DNA from: Mesorhizobium huakuii
GTDB lineage: Bacteria; Pseudomonadota; Alphaproteobacteria; Rhizobiales; Rhizobiaceae
Reading direction: 5' to 3'
DNA: 64,000 bases
NCBI RefSeq assembly: GCF_030160235.1
Contig: NZ_BSNY01000034.1
Location: 124,001-188,000, forward strand
Positions within the stretch are counted from its first letter, which is position 1, and each line of letters begins with the position of its first letter. The notes under the pieces are model-generated. The model worked only from the letters and a program-made list of their open reading frames with translations, made no database searches and was not told the DNA's origin. Positions 43,747 through 52,098 of the stretch are shown here, piece after piece. A program made the translations under genes and the position numbers.

Positions 43747-44160
43747 ATGCATGAGATTCTGCAGCCGGAAGGCTGGGCCAAACCGGTCGGCTACGCCAAT
43801 GGCGTCGCGGCGCGTGGACGGCTCATCTTTGTCGGCGGACAGGTCGGCTGGAACGCGCAGTGCCAGTTCGAAACCGACGATTTTGTCGGCCAGGTGCGGC
43901 AGACGCTGCAAAATATCGTCGCGGTGCTGGCCGAGGCCGGTGCCGAGCCGCGGCACATCACCTCGATGACCTGGTATTTCACCGACAAGGCCGAGTACCT
44001 CGCCAACCTCAGGGGTCTCGGCGAAGCCTATCGCGAGGTGATCGGCCGGCATTTCCCGGCGATGGCCGCCATGCAGGTGGTGGCGCTTGTCGAGGACCGC
44101 GCCAAGGTGGAGATCCAGGCGACCGCTGTGATACCCGACGAACTCGTTCGTCCGGACTAA
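43747..44160 (+). CDS. RidA family enamine/imine deaminase-like protein
   Basis: A 137-residue RidA/YjgF/UK114-family protein: WAKPVGYANGVAARGRLIFVGGQVGWNAQ, then FVGQVRQTLQNIVAVLAEAGA, and C-terminal VVALVEDRAKVEIQATAVIP. The conserved Arg and Glu of active RidA proteins are placed near VEDRAKVEIQ. GGGAGG ribosome site at ATG 43747. In an aminobenzoyl-CoA pathway it could hydrolyse the enamine/imine left after ring reduction and free the amino group as ammonium. Convergent with the LLM gene; the two stops overlap by four bases. Confidence 0.85.
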   Translation: MHEILQPEGWAKPVGYANGVAARGRLIFVGGQVGWNAQCQFETDDFVGQVRQTLQNIVAVLAEAGAEPRHITSMTWYFTDKAEYLANLRGLGEAYREVIGRHFPAMAAMQVVALVEDRAKVEIQATAVIPDELVRPD

Positions 44161-45251
44161 GTCACCCGAAGCCCCGCCTTCCTCAAGATCGGCAGCACGT
44201 GGTCGCAGAAATAGGGCAACTCCTGCGTGTAGTTGACGAAGGAGAGCGCGATGCCCTGATAGCCCTGCCCGGCAATGGCGGCCATGTCGGCGGCGATCGT
44301 TTCCGGCGTTCCGATCAGCGGATAGGTGCCGGCGCCACCGGCGAAGCGTTGGCGGTACCGGTCATAGGCGTGCGGGTCGTGCGACTGCGAGAATTCCTTC
44401 TTGCCGGCCATATGGGCGTCGACCGCGTCATGGTCCGCCAGATCGACCGCGTAACGCGTGTAATAGGCCTGCGCCTCTTCCATCGTCGGGCGACAGACGA
44501 CATGCGCCACGGTGTAGACGCCGACATCACGGCCGACCTTTTCGGCCCGTTCGCTTATGTCGGCGACATGCTTGCCGGCATCGCTCATCTCGGAAAAGGT
44601 CGTGAACAGATAATCGCAACGGGCGGCGGCAAAATCGCGGCCCGGACCGCCGAAAGCGGCATTCATCGTCACCGGGCGCGGAGCCTGCAGGCTGGCCGGC
44701 CGGCTCACCGCTTCCTTCAGGCGATAATAGGTGCCTTCGTAGTCGAGCGGCTCGGCCGACGCATAGAGCTTCTCAAGAATCTCGATCCACTCGGCTGCCT
44801 GGTCATAACCCTTCTCGACCAGCGGTGTGCCGAACATGCCGAATTCCTTCGGGTTCCAGCCGCAGACGATGTTGAGGCCGGCGCGGCCCTGGCTGATGTG
44901 GTCGACCGTCGCCAGCGCCTTGGCGGCATAGAGCGGATGCACCAACGGCACGTGCACGGTCATGAACAGGCCGATCTGTTCGGTGGCCACCGCCAGAGCC
45001 GCCGCCCAGGTGAAGGTCTCGAACGACCATTCTCGCACCTTGTTGCGGCCACCAAAGCCGCGCCAGCGCGCGATCGGCAGCATGAACTCCAGCCCGGCGC
45101 GGTCGGCAATTTGCGCCGCCGTCAGATTGTCCTGCCAGCTTGCCGTCCAGCGTTCCGGCACATCGGTGATGGCAAGCCCGCCATCGGCATTGGTCGAGAA
45201 GACGCCGAGCTTCAGTTTGTTCGGGCCGTGCAGGGGATGCGCTTTGATCAT
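44157..45251 (-). CDS. LLM-class (bacterial luciferase-like) flavin-dependent monooxygenase
   Basis: A 364-residue luciferase-like TIM-barrel monooxygenase using reduced flavin. KLGVFSTNADGGLAITDVPERW starts it; the core has LEFMLPIARWRGFGG, FMTVHVPLVHPLYAAK, DHISQGRAGLNIVCGW and FGMFGTPLVEKGYDQAAEW; near the end TYPLIGTPETIAADMAAIAG. It resembles the RutA/SsuD/DszA-type group, and flavin is supplied by a separate reductase not seen here. ATG 45251. Divergent from an HpcH-type aldolase, with the shared operator at 45299 between them. Its substrate may be a ring or amide in the same catabolism. Confidence 0.85.
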   Translation of the reverse strand: MIKAHPLHGPNKLKLGVFSTNADGGLAITDVPERWTASWQDNLTAAQIADRAGLEFMLPIARWRGFGGRNKVREWSFETFTWAAALAVATEQIGLFMTVHVPLVHPLYAAKALATVDHISQGRAGLNIVCGWNPKEFGMFGTPLVEKGYDQAAEWIEILEKLYASAEPLDYEGTYYRLKEAVSRPASLQAPRPVTMNAAFGGPGRDFAAARCDYLFTTFSEMSDAGKHVADISERAEKVGRDVGVYTVAHVVCRPTMEEAQAYYTRYAVDLADHDAVDAHMAGKKEFSQSHDPHAYDRYRQRFAGGAGTYPLIGTPETIAADMAAIAGQGYQGIALSFVNYTQELPYFCDHVLPILRKAGLRVT

Positions 45252-45297
45252 TTCGGGAACTCGCGGCGGGAGGCTATACGCTAGGCCCGCGGCAAAA

Positions 45298-45315
45298 TAT
45301 TTCAAGCATGAAATA
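45298..45315. promoter_or_regulatory. MarR-type operator, site 3 (divergent)
   Basis: TATTTCAAGCATGAAATA, an 18-bp palindrome with eight of nine pairs matching, 47 bp before the LLM gene and 60 bp before the aldolase gene. On the minus strand TTGAAATATTTTGCCGC repeats the context of site 2, where TTGAAA serves as -35 box. A -10-like GCGTAT follows at the right distance. Confidence 0.7.
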
Positions 45316-45374
45316 GCTTCGCCTCGCCGCCGGTTGCGGATATGAATTTGGGCGACGCCAAAAAGGGGATCGGC

Positions 45375-46136
45375 ATGAGCGAATTCCGCCAGAAATGCAT
45401 CGGCAAGGCAAACCTCGTCGGTTCGTTTGCCGCCATTCCCCATCCGGTCGCTGTCGAAGTGATGGCGCTGTCGGACCTCGACTTCCTCTGCATCGACTGG
45501 GAACATGCGCAGATCTCGCGTGACATGATCGAGACCATGGTGCGTGCGGCCGACGTGCATCGTGTGCCGGCGCTGGTGCGCGTTCCCGGCCATGCGCCGG
45601 AAGCCATCCAGGCGGCGCTGGATAGCGGCGCGCAAGGGGTGCTGGTGCCGCGCGTCTCGACCGCCGACCAGGCGGCGATGGCGGTCAAAGCCTCGCGCTT
45701 TCCGCCGCTGGGCGAGCGTGGCGTCGGGCCCGGCCGGGCCGCCGGCTATGGCTATCGCATTCCTGAGTATCTTGCCGGCGCCAATGACAGAACCGTCGTC
45801 GCGGTGCAGGTCGAGACAGCGGAGGGGCTCGCCAACATCGAAGCGATCGCGGCCGTCGGCGGCGTCGACCTGATCTTCGTCGGCCCCGGTGACCTTTCCG
45901 TGTCGATCGACGCGATCGGACCGCAAGGCGCCGACAAGCTCAATGCGGCGATCCGGACGATCATTGCTGCCACGATCGCACATGGAAAGACATCCGGCAT
46001 ATTTTGCGCTAGCCCACAGGCCATCGGCCGGTGGGCTGCCATCGGCGCGAGTTTCTTCGTGCTGGCCAGCGACACGATGTTTCTTGGCGCCGGCGCCGCG
46101 GCCAACGCTGCCGCGGCGCGAGACGAATTGGCATAA
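45375..46136 (+). CDS. HpcH/HpaI aldolase family protein
   Basis: A 253-residue class II pyruvate-type aldolase fold. FLCIDWEHAQISRDMIETMV (acidic metal site), ALVRVPGHAPEAIQAALDSGAQGVLVPRV (Arg), then VQVETAEGLANIEAIAAVGGVD with the metal Glu, and LIFVGPGDLSVSIDA with the metal Asp. These are the HpaI/GarL-family motifs. It would cleave a 2-keto-hydroxy acid to pyruvate plus an aldehyde. ATG 45375 follows AGGGGATC. The operator at 45298 controls it, with the LLM oxygenase divergent. Confidence 0.87.
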   Translation: MSEFRQKCIGKANLVGSFAAIPHPVAVEVMALSDLDFLCIDWEHAQISRDMIETMVRAADVHRVPALVRVPGHAPEAIQAALDSGAQGVLVPRVSTADQAAMAVKASRFPPLGERGVGPGRAAGYGYRIPEYLAGANDRTVVAVQVETAEGLANIEAIAAVGGVDLIFVGPGDLSVSIDAIGPQGADKLNAAIRTIIAATIAHGKTSGIFCASPQAIGRWAAIGASFFVLASDTMFLGAGAAANAAAARDELA

Positions 46137-46190
46137 ACAGGCGCGGCCAGACAAAAAAGCGTATCGCCGGAGCAACACGTAAGCCAAGCT

Positions 46191-46204
46191 TTTTAAGCTT
46201 AAAA
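46191..46204. promoter_or_regulatory. MarR-type operator, site 4
   Basis: TTTTAAGCTTAAAA, a perfect 14-bp palindrome. It lies just upstream of the -35 box TTGAAA of the candidate promoter for the amino-acid importer and matches the core of sites at 30497, 38127 and 45298. Confidence 0.7.
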
Positions 46205-46435
46205 CTTTCGCCTTGAAATGTGCCCCACTTTGGATAGCATTCAAGTTCGATGACGCCGTGCCGCAGGGGTTGCCGGCCAGTCCATCGTGGTGCTTCGGGG
46301 GTTCGGTCCTTGTCGTTCATGCTGCCCCAGTCATCATCCAGCGCGCGCTGTGCTTTCGGCGGCGTGCGCGGCCAAATCCGTGATCCGCATACAGAGACCA
46401 TCGCGAAGCGCTTATGGTCGCTGCTATGAATTGAC

Positions 46436-46475
46436 GCCCCGCTGGGAGGTGGGACGGCAAGAAACCGTGCGGGGC
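46436..46475 (+). promoter_or_regulatory. Nested hairpin in the leader of the amino-acid importer
   Basis: Outer arms GCCCCGC (46436-46442) and GCGGGGC (46469-46475), inner arms ACGG (46454-46457) and CCGT (46465-46468), with an 11-base one-sided bulge TGGGAGGTGGG. It ends 49 bases before the ATG at 46525. No known riboswitch class was recognised. Confidence 0.4.
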
Positions 46476-46524
46476 GAGCCCGCCCGATCAACAACCAGAG
46501 GGGATACCCCAGAGGGAACACCAA

Positions 46525-47322
46525 ATGAACCTGACACGTCGCAATCTCATCCTGCTCGCCGCCGCCATCGGCATCGCCGCCGGCCCGGCAACCGCCTACG
46601 CTGCCGATGTGCTCAATGTCGGCGCCTATCCGACCAATCCGCCCTTCGAGTACAAGAACGAGAGCGGCACCTTTGAAGGCTTTGAAGTCGACATCGTCAA
46701 CGAAGCGGCCAAGCGCATCGGCATGACCACCGATATCGCCGATCTCGGCTTCCAGGCGCTGTTCGCGGCCACCACCTCGAAGCGCATCGACGTCGCCATC
46801 TCGTCGATCACCATCACGGCGGAGCGGCTGAAGTCGCAATCCTTCACCCAGCCCTATTATGATTCCGACATGGGTATTGCGACAAAGACGGACAGCGCTG
46901 TCAACACCGAGGCCGACCTCAAGGGCAAGATCGTCGGCGTGCTGTCAGGCTCGACCGGCGAGACCTGGGTCAAGGCGCATCAGGAAGTCGACGGCTTCAG
47001 CGACGTGAAGGGCTATGACACGCAGCAGAACCTTTTGCTCGACCTCAGCGCCGGCCGCGTCGACGCCGCCGTCAGTGACATTCCGGGCATGGAATACTCC
47101 TTCACCAAGATGAAGGATCTGAAGGTCAAGCAGCGCATCAAGACCGGCGAACAGTACGGCCTGATGATGACCAAGGACCACCCGCTGCTCGGCAAGCTCA
47201 ACGACGCGCTGACGGCGATGAAGAAGGACGGCACGCTGGCCGCGATCCACAAGAAGTGGTTCGGCAGCGACGCGCCGGCCGATTCCTCTACGGTCAAGGA
47301 AATGCCGCTGCCAAAGGCCTGA
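46525..47322 (+). CDS. Amino-acid-type ABC transporter substrate-binding protein (SBP_bac_3)
   Basis: A 265-residue periplasmic protein with a signal peptide (MNLTRRNLILLAAAIGIAAG, to about 27). The SBP_bac_3 fold is shown by LNVGAYPTNPPFEYKNESGTFEGFEVDIVNEAAKRIG, SSITITAERLKSQSFTQPYYDSD, GSTGETWVKAHQE and LNDALTAMKKDGTLAAIHKKWFG. Related proteins bind polar amino acids or opines. A hairpin at 47338-47368 follows. Then come a HisM-type permease and a class V aminotransferase. The operator and promoter at 46191-46240 and the hairpin leader are probably its controls. Confidence 0.9.
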   Translation: MNLTRRNLILLAAAIGIAAGPATAYAADVLNVGAYPTNPPFEYKNESGTFEGFEVDIVNEAAKRIGMTTDIADLGFQALFAATTSKRIDVAISSITITAERLKSQSFTQPYYDSDMGIATKTDSAVNTEADLKGKIVGVLSGSTGETWVKAHQEVDGFSDVKGYDTQQNLLLDLSAGRVDAAVSDIPGMEYSFTKMKDLKVKQRIKTGEQYGLMMTKDHPLLGKLNDALTAMKKDGTLAAIHKKWFGSDAPADSSTVKEMPLPKA

Positions 47323-47337
47323 GCGGAGAAGCACTGA

Positions 47338-47368
47338 AATCGTGCCGGCTTACCAGGCCGGCACGATT
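47338..47368 (+). promoter_or_regulatory. Stem-loop between binding protein and permease genes
   Basis: AATCGTGCCGGC (47338-47349) and GCCGGCACGATT (47357-47368), a perfect 12-bp stem with a seven-base loop, 15 bp after the stop. No T-run, so it probably protects the binding-protein mRNA and reduces downstream expression. Confidence 0.65.
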
Positions 47369-47473
47369 CATTTCCTGCTCCGGCGCCGCTGCCGCGCGGG
47401 CCGTCTCGCGATTGGCGAGGTCGATTGGTTTTAACTTTGAGCACCCCTTTGCTTGGGGTTCGGGAACGCTCCC

Positions 47474-48148
47474 ATGTCGCTGATCGACACCTTCTTCAAT
47501 CCCGACGTCATCATGTCCAGCCTGCCGGCGCTGCTGCGCGGCTTCCTGAACACGCTGCTGCTTGGCATCTTGAGCATCGGCATCGGCATTCCCATCGGTC
47601 TGGTGATCAGCCTGTTGCGGCTCTATGCGCCGAAGCCGGTGCGCTGGCTGGCGGTTGGCTACACCGACATCTTTCGCGCCCTGCCGGTACTGGTGGTGCT
47701 GATCCTGATCTACTACGCGCTGCCCTTTCTCGGCATCCGCCTGTCGTCCTGGGCCTCCGCCGTGACGGCGTTCGCCTTCATCATGTCGGCCTATTCGGCG
47801 GAAGTGTTTCGCTCCGGCATCGAGAGCATTCCGAAAGGTCAGTTCGAGGCGTCGCAGGCGCTTGGCCTGCCCTTCCTCTTGACCCTCCGCAAGGTGGTGC
47901 TGCCGCAAGCCATCCGCGTGGTCATCCCGCCGATGACCAGCAATTGCGTCTCGATGTTCAAGGACACCTCGCTGGCCTCGACCGTGGCGCTGCCGGAACT
48001 CCTGAAGGAAGCGACCAACGCGCAGTCGCTCTACGCCAACCCCTCGCCGCTGATCGGCGCCGCACTGGTCTATCTCATCTTCCTCTGGCCGATGGTGCGC
48101 CTCGTCAGCCTGCTTGAAGATCGCTTCAAGACCGAGAAGGCGCGCTGA
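47474..48148 (+). CDS. Polar amino-acid-type ABC transporter permease (HisM/GlnP type)
   Basis: A 224-residue inner-membrane permease: [32 protein letters not shown] is the opening membrane region, then [23 protein letters not shown] (FRxxPxxV motif), [20 protein letters not shown] (EAA loop) and [26 protein letters not shown]. These are the hallmarks of the His/Glu/Gln permease family. GGGAACG before ATG 47474; a TTG 21 bases upstream is less likely. No ATP-binding gene of this family follows, so the importer must borrow an ATPase from elsewhere or is incomplete here. Confidence 0.9.
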   Translation: MSLIDTFFNPDVIMSSLPALLRGFLNTLLLGILSIGIGIPIGLVISLLRLYAPKPVRWLAVGYTDIFRALPVLVVLILIYYALPFLGIRLSSWASAVTAFAFIMSAYSAEVFRSGIESIPKGQFEASQALGLPFLLTLRKVVLPQAIRVVIPPMTSNCVSMFKDTSLASTVALPELLKEATNAQSLYANPSPLIGAALVYLIFLWPMVRLVSLLEDRFKTEKAR

Positions 48149-48194
48149 CCTCGCCAACCGATCTCCACCGCCAATTCTTCGCAGGAGCCTGCCC

Positions 48195-49469
48195 GTGAAC
48201 AAGCACCAAACCGACAATGCAAACGCCGCCGCGTTCCCCGTCGACACCATCCGCGCCATGTTTCCTGCCCTGCAGCGGGCCGGCGACTTCATCTTCATGG
48301 ACAATGCCGCCGGCGCGCAAATCCCGCAGAGCGTGCTCGACGCGGTGACCAACCATCTGGTTTCGCACAATGTGCAGCGCGGCGGCCGCTATGGCCGCAG
48401 CGTCACCGTCGACCAGTCGGTCGCCGATGCCCGGACAAGCGTGGCGCTGCTGATCAACGCCTACAGCCCGGCGGAAATCTGCTTCGGCATGAACGCCACC
48501 TCGTTCATCCGCCTCGTCAGCCTCGGCATCGGCCAGATGCTCGCGGAACGCGACGAGATCATCATCACCGACATGGACCACGACGCCAACATAGCCACCT
48601 GGCTGGCTCTGGAAACCGCCGGCGCCAAGTTCAAGTGGTGGCGCATGCGCGAGGACGGCAATCTGCATGTCGACGATCTCAAGCCCCTGGTTTCCGACCG
48701 CACCCGCCTCGTCGCCTGCACGGTGACGGCGCATTCGATCGGCTCGATCGTCGATGTCGCATCCGTTGCCGAGATCGCGCATGCGGCCGGCGCGGAAGTG
48801 TTCCTCGACTGCGTGCATTACGGGCCGCACGGGCTGATCGACGTGCAGGCCTGGGGCTGCGATTATCTCGTCTGCTCAGGCTACAAGAATTTCTCGCCGC
48901 ATATGGGTTTCCTCTGGGGCCGCTTCGAAACGCTGAAGCGGCTGCCGACCTTCCGCGAGGATTTCATCCCCGACGAGCCGCCCTACAAGGTCGAGGCCGG
49001 CACCTTCATCTACGAGAATGTCTCGGGCATGGATGCGGCCGTGCAGTATCTGGAACTGATCGGCCGCAATCTGGCCCCCTCCAACAACCGCTCGCGGCGC
49101 GAAAATATCGTCGCCGGCATGGGCGCCATCCGCGACTACGAGCTGGTACTGGCGCGCGAGATGCTTGCCGTGCTGAAAGGTTGCGGCGCGACCATCTATG
49201 GTGTCGCCGACGAGGCCCGCATCAATGAGCGCGTGCCAACCTTCTGCTTCAACATCGGCAAACTGTCGCCGCAGCGGATCGTCGAGGAGATGGCCGAGAT
49301 GCAGATCGGCATCCGCGACGGCCATATGTACGCGCCGCGGCTGATGAAGCGCCTCAATCTGTCGATGGACAGCGGCGCCATCCGCGCCTCGCTGGTGCAT
49401 TACAACACGGTCGAGGAAGTGCACAAATTCGGCGAAGCGTTGCGCGCCATCATTGCCAAGCTGTCCTGA
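48195..49469 (+). CDS. Class V aminotransferase (cysteine-desulfurase-like)
   Basis: A 424-residue PLP enzyme of the class V/SufS-like fold. [19 protein letters not shown] is the typical start. [39 protein letters not shown] and [20 protein letters not shown] follow. The PLP-lysine segment is [19 protein letters not shown] (Lys after GY). It falls with the cysteine desulfurase-like (TIGR01976-type) proteins that lack a clear desulfurase Cys loop, so an aminotransferase, lyase or racemase role on the imported amino acid is open. GTG 48195 follows AGGAG. Downstream is a convergent terminator at 49478-49515. Confidence 0.85.
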   Translation: MNKHQTDNANAAAFPVDTIRAMFPALQRAGDFIFMDNAAGAQIPQSVLDAVTNHLVSHNVQRGGRYGRSVTVDQSVADARTSVALLINAYSPAEICFGMNATSFIRLVSLGIGQMLAERDEIIITDMDHDANIATWLALETAGAKFKWWRMREDGNLHVDDLKPLVSDRTRLVACTVTAHSIGSIVDVASVAEIAHAAGAEVFLDCVHYGPHGLIDVQAWGCDYLVCSGYKNFSPHMGFLWGRFETLKRLPTFREDFIPDEPPYKVEAGTFIYENVSGMDAAVQYLELIGRNLAPSNNRSRRENIVAGMGAIRDYELVLAREMLAVLKGCGATIYGVADEARINERVPTFCFNIGKLSPQRIVEEMAEMQIGIRDGHMYAPRLMKRLNLSMDSGAIRASLVHYNTVEEVHKFGEALRAIIAKLS

Positions 49470-49477
49470 TCGACGAG

Positions 49478-49515
49478 GGCGGCCTGACGGCTGCGGCCAG
49501 CAGTCTCAGGCCGCC
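49478..49515. terminator. Stem-loop between convergent operons
   Basis: GGCGGCCTGA (49478-49487) pairs with TCAGGCCGCC (49506-49515), 18-base loop. It lies after the aminotransferase stop and reaches into the last codons of the DppF gene on the other strand, so it may terminate both. Confidence 0.5.
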
Positions 49516-50339
49516 GCCTTCTTCTTCGCCAGCCTCGCCTTGATCGAGGCAACGTCGGCGCGCGGCGTCGCGGCGAACAGCGTCTTCGTGTAGCTGTGCT
49601 TGGGGTCGGAAAAGACCTCCTCGCGAGAGCCGTATTCGACCGCCTCGCCGAAATACATCACCATCACGTCGTCGGCGATGTAGCGCACCACGGACAGATC
49701 GTGGCTGATGAAGACATAGGTCAGCTGGAACTCGTCCTGCAGGTCGGCGAGCAGGTTGAGCACCTGCGCCTGAACCGAGAGGTCGAGCGCCGAGACCGGC
49801 TCGTCCAGCACCAGCAGGCTCGGATTGAGCATCAGTGCGCGGGCAATCGCGATGCGCTGGCGCTGGCCGCCCGAGAACATGTGCGGGTAGCGGTTGTAGT
49901 GCTCCGGTCCGAGGCCGACCTTCTTCAGCATCTTCATGGCGAGGTCGCGCCGTTCCTCGGCCGGCTTGCCGGTGTTGATGAGCAGCGGTTCCCCCAGCAC
50001 GTCGCCGATCTTCTGGCGTGGATTGAGCGAGCCGTACGGGTTCTGGAAAACGATCTGCACCTTGCGGCGCATCTCCTTGGTCAATCCGCCCCTGGCGATG
50101 TCGACCTTGTTGCCGTCGATTAACAGTTCACCCGACGTCGCCGGGTCGACCAGCGTGATGATGCGCGCGAGCGTCGACTTGCCACAGCCGCTTTCACCGA
50201 CGATGGCCAGCGTCTTGCCCTTGTCGACGCTGAAGGAAACGCCCTTGACCGCATGCACGGTGCGCTGCGCGCGAAAGAGCCCGCCACCGACATGGTAGTC
50301 GCGCACGATATTCTTGCCTTCGACGACCTTGATGCTCAT
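49506..50339 (-). CDS. Dipeptide-type ABC transporter ATP-binding protein (DppF)
   Basis: A 277-residue ATPase. It opens with KVVEGKNIVRDYHVGGGLFRAQRTVHAVKGVSF, the DppF-type start. Walker A GESGCGKST, Q-loop FQNPYGSLNPRQK, signature [17 protein letters not shown], Walker B LLVLDEPVSALDLSVQ and H-loop VFISHDLSVV are intact. The tail includes the DPKHSYTKTL motif. The start overlaps the DppD stop by ATGA. Last gene of the minus-strand importer dppABCDF (order A, B, C, D, F in transcription). Confidence 0.9.
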   Translation of the reverse strand: MSIKVVEGKNIVRDYHVGGGLFRAQRTVHAVKGVSFSVDKGKTLAIVGESGCGKSTLARIITLVDPATSGELLIDGNKVDIARGGLTKEMRRKVQIVFQNPYGSLNPRQKIGDVLGEPLLINTGKPAEERRDLAMKMLKKVGLGPEHYNRYPHMFSGGQRQRIAIARALMLNPSLLVLDEPVSALDLSVQAQVLNLLADLQDEFQLTYVFISHDLSVVRYIADDVMVMYFGEAVEYGSREEVFSDPKHSYTKTLFAATPRADVASIKARLAKKKAAA

Positions 50340-51187
50340 GCTGCGGCTCCCGACGGCGCCGGCTCGAACAGCATGTCGGAGACGGTCGGCAGCCGGTCGC
50401 CGACGGCGTTCTCCGGCAGCGCCGACAAAAGCGCGCGGGTGTAATTGCTCTTCGGCGATTCAAACAGCGACAGCACGTCGGCCTCTTCCATCTTGCGGCC
50501 CTTGTACTGGACGATGACGCGATCGGCGGTCTCGGCCACCACGCCCATATTGTGGGTGATCATGATCAGGCCCATGCCGTATTTGGCCTGCAGCGAGACC
50601 AGGAGATCGAGGATCTGCTTCTGGATGGTGACGTCGAGCGCGGTGGTCGGCTCGTCGGCGATCAGAAGCTTCGGATTGCAGGCGATGGCGATGGCGATCA
50701 TGACGCGTTGGCACTGGCCGCCCGACATCTGGTGCGGGAACGAATTCAACCGTTCCGCCGGCTCCGGAATGCCGACCTGCCGCAGAAGTTCGATGGCGCG
50801 TTCCCGGCGCTGCGCACCATCCATGCCCATGTGGAAGCGCAGCACCTCCTCGATCTGGAAGCCGACGGTGAAGCAGGGATTGAGGCTGGCCATCGGCTCC
50901 TGGAAGATCATCGACATGTCCTTGCCGACGATCTTGCGCCGCTCGGCCGGGCTCAGCTTCAAGAGATCGCGGCCATTGAAGCTCATGCGGTCGGCCGTGA
51001 CCTTGGCTGTCCACGGCAAAAGGCCCATCACCGCCAGCATCGAGACCGACTTGCCGGACCCGGATTCGCCGACGATCGCCAGCACTTCGCGCTCGTCGAC
51101 ATGCAAGGAAACGCCATCGACCGCCCGGAACATACCTGCTGCGGTCTGGAATTCGACGACGAGGTTCTTGATGTCCAGCAGCGCCAT
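50336..51187 (-). CDS. Dipeptide-type ABC transporter ATP-binding protein (DppD)
   Basis: A 283-residue ATPase with GAGGAGG before ATG 51187. Walker [12 protein letters not shown]-loop FQEPMASLNPCFT, signature MSGGQCQRV (Cys in place of the more common Arg in GGQRQR), Walker [14 protein letters not shown] and H-loop MITHN (Asn instead of Asp after His). The oligopeptide tail SPKSNYTRALLSALP is present. The ATG shares one base with the DppC stop, and the stop overlaps DppF. With DppF it drives the permease pair. Confidence 0.89.
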   Translation of the reverse strand: MALLDIKNLVVEFQTAAGMFRAVDGVSLHVDEREVLAIVGESGSGKSVSMLAVMGLLPWTAKVTADRMSFNGRDLLKLSPAERRKIVGKDMSMIFQEPMASLNPCFTVGFQIEEVLRFHMGMDGAQRRERAIELLRQVGIPEPAERLNSFPHQMSGGQCQRVMIAIAIACNPKLLIADEPTTALDVTIQKQILDLLVSLQAKYGMGLIMITHNMGVVAETADRVIVQYKGRKMEEADVLSLFESPKSNYTRALLSALPENAVGDRLPTVSDMLFEPAPSGAAA

Positions 51188-52098
51188 CACGACCTCCTCA
51201 GTTTCGGATCGAGCGCATCGCGCAGACCGTCGCCGATCAGATTGATGGCGAGCACGGTGATCAGGATCGCCAGGCCGGGGAACGTCACCACCCACCAGGC
51301 GCGCAGGATGAATTCGCGCGCCGTAGCAAGCATGGTTCCCCATTCCGGCGTCGGCGGCTGGGCGCCAAGGCCGAGGAAGCCAAGGGCGGCCGCCTCGAGG
51401 ATGGCGTTGGAGAACGACAGCGTGCCCTGGACGATCAGCGGTCCAAGGCAATTGGGCAGGATGGTGCGAAGCATCAGCCTGACATGGCCGGCGCCGGCGA
51501 CCTTCGCCGCCACGACATATTCGCGGCTCTTCTCGGCCATCACCGCGGCACGCACAAGGCGCGCGAAATGCGGCTGCAGGACGAGCGCGATGGCGAGCAT
51601 CGCATTGAACAGGCCGGGACCCAGGATGGTGACCATCACCAGCGCCAGCAGCAGCGACGGGAAGGCCAGGATGAGGTCCATGACGCGCATGATCGCCACG
51701 TCGACCCAGCCGCGGAAATAGCCGGCCAGCAGGCCGAGCGTGATGCCGCCGATGAGCGCCAGCGAGACCACGACCGCGCCGATCAGCAGCGAGAAGCGCG
51801 CGCCGTAGAGCAGGCGTGAAAGGATGTCGCGCCCGACCGGGTCGGTGCCGAGCAGATATTGCGAGCTGCCGCCTGCCTGCCAGGCTGGCGGCCGCAAGAA
51901 TGCGGTCTTGTCCTGGACGTCCGGCGCGTAGGGGGCCAGCAGCGGCGCAAAGAGCGCCGCCAGCACGAGGAGGATGAAGATGAACAGGCCTATCACGGCA
52001 CCCCGGTTCACCGAGAAATAATACCAGAAGGTCCTGAGTCCGGTGAGGCGATCCGGGTTGCCGGCGGCCATCGGGGCGATTTCGGTCGACTGGCTCAT
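51187..52098 (-). CDS. Dipeptide-type ABC transporter permease (DppC)
   Basis: A 303-residue permease. NRGAVIGLFIFILLVLAALFAPLLAPY opens the membrane part, then QYLLGTDPVGRDILSRLLYGARF (GTDxxGRD). The second half has ILPNCLGPLIVQGTLSFSNAILEAAALGFLGLG and ends GDGLRDALDPKLRR, all DppC family marks. An upstream region of low complexity was not included; ATG 52098 follows GGGCGG. One-base overlaps (TGATG type) with both DppB and DppD genes show tight coupling. Confidence 0.9.
   Translation of the reverse strand: MSQSTEIAPMAAGNPDRLTGLRTFWYYFSVNRGAVIGLFIFILLVLAALFAPLLAPYAPDVQDKTAFLRPPAWQAGGSSQYLLGTDPVGRDILSRLLYGARFSLLIGAVVVSLALIGGITLGLLAGYFRGWVDVAIMRVMDLILAFPSLLLALVMVTILGPGLFNAMLAIALVLQPHFARLVRAAVMAEKSREYVVAAKVAGAGHVRLMLRTILPNCLGPLIVQGTLSFSNAILEAAALGFLGLGAQPPTPEWGTMLATAREFILRAWWVVTFPGLAILITVLAINLIGDGLRDALDPKLRRS

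Larger units (their letters stand above)
46137..46524 (+). other. 388-bp intergenic region with operator, promoter and structured leader
   Basis: No convincing gene is seen. It holds the perfect palindrome at 46191-46204, a promoter TTGAAA (46213-46218) and TAGCAT (46235-46240) 16 bases apart, and the nested hairpin at 46436-46475, giving an untranslated leader of about 280 nt before the binding-protein gene at 46525. Confidence 0.6.
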
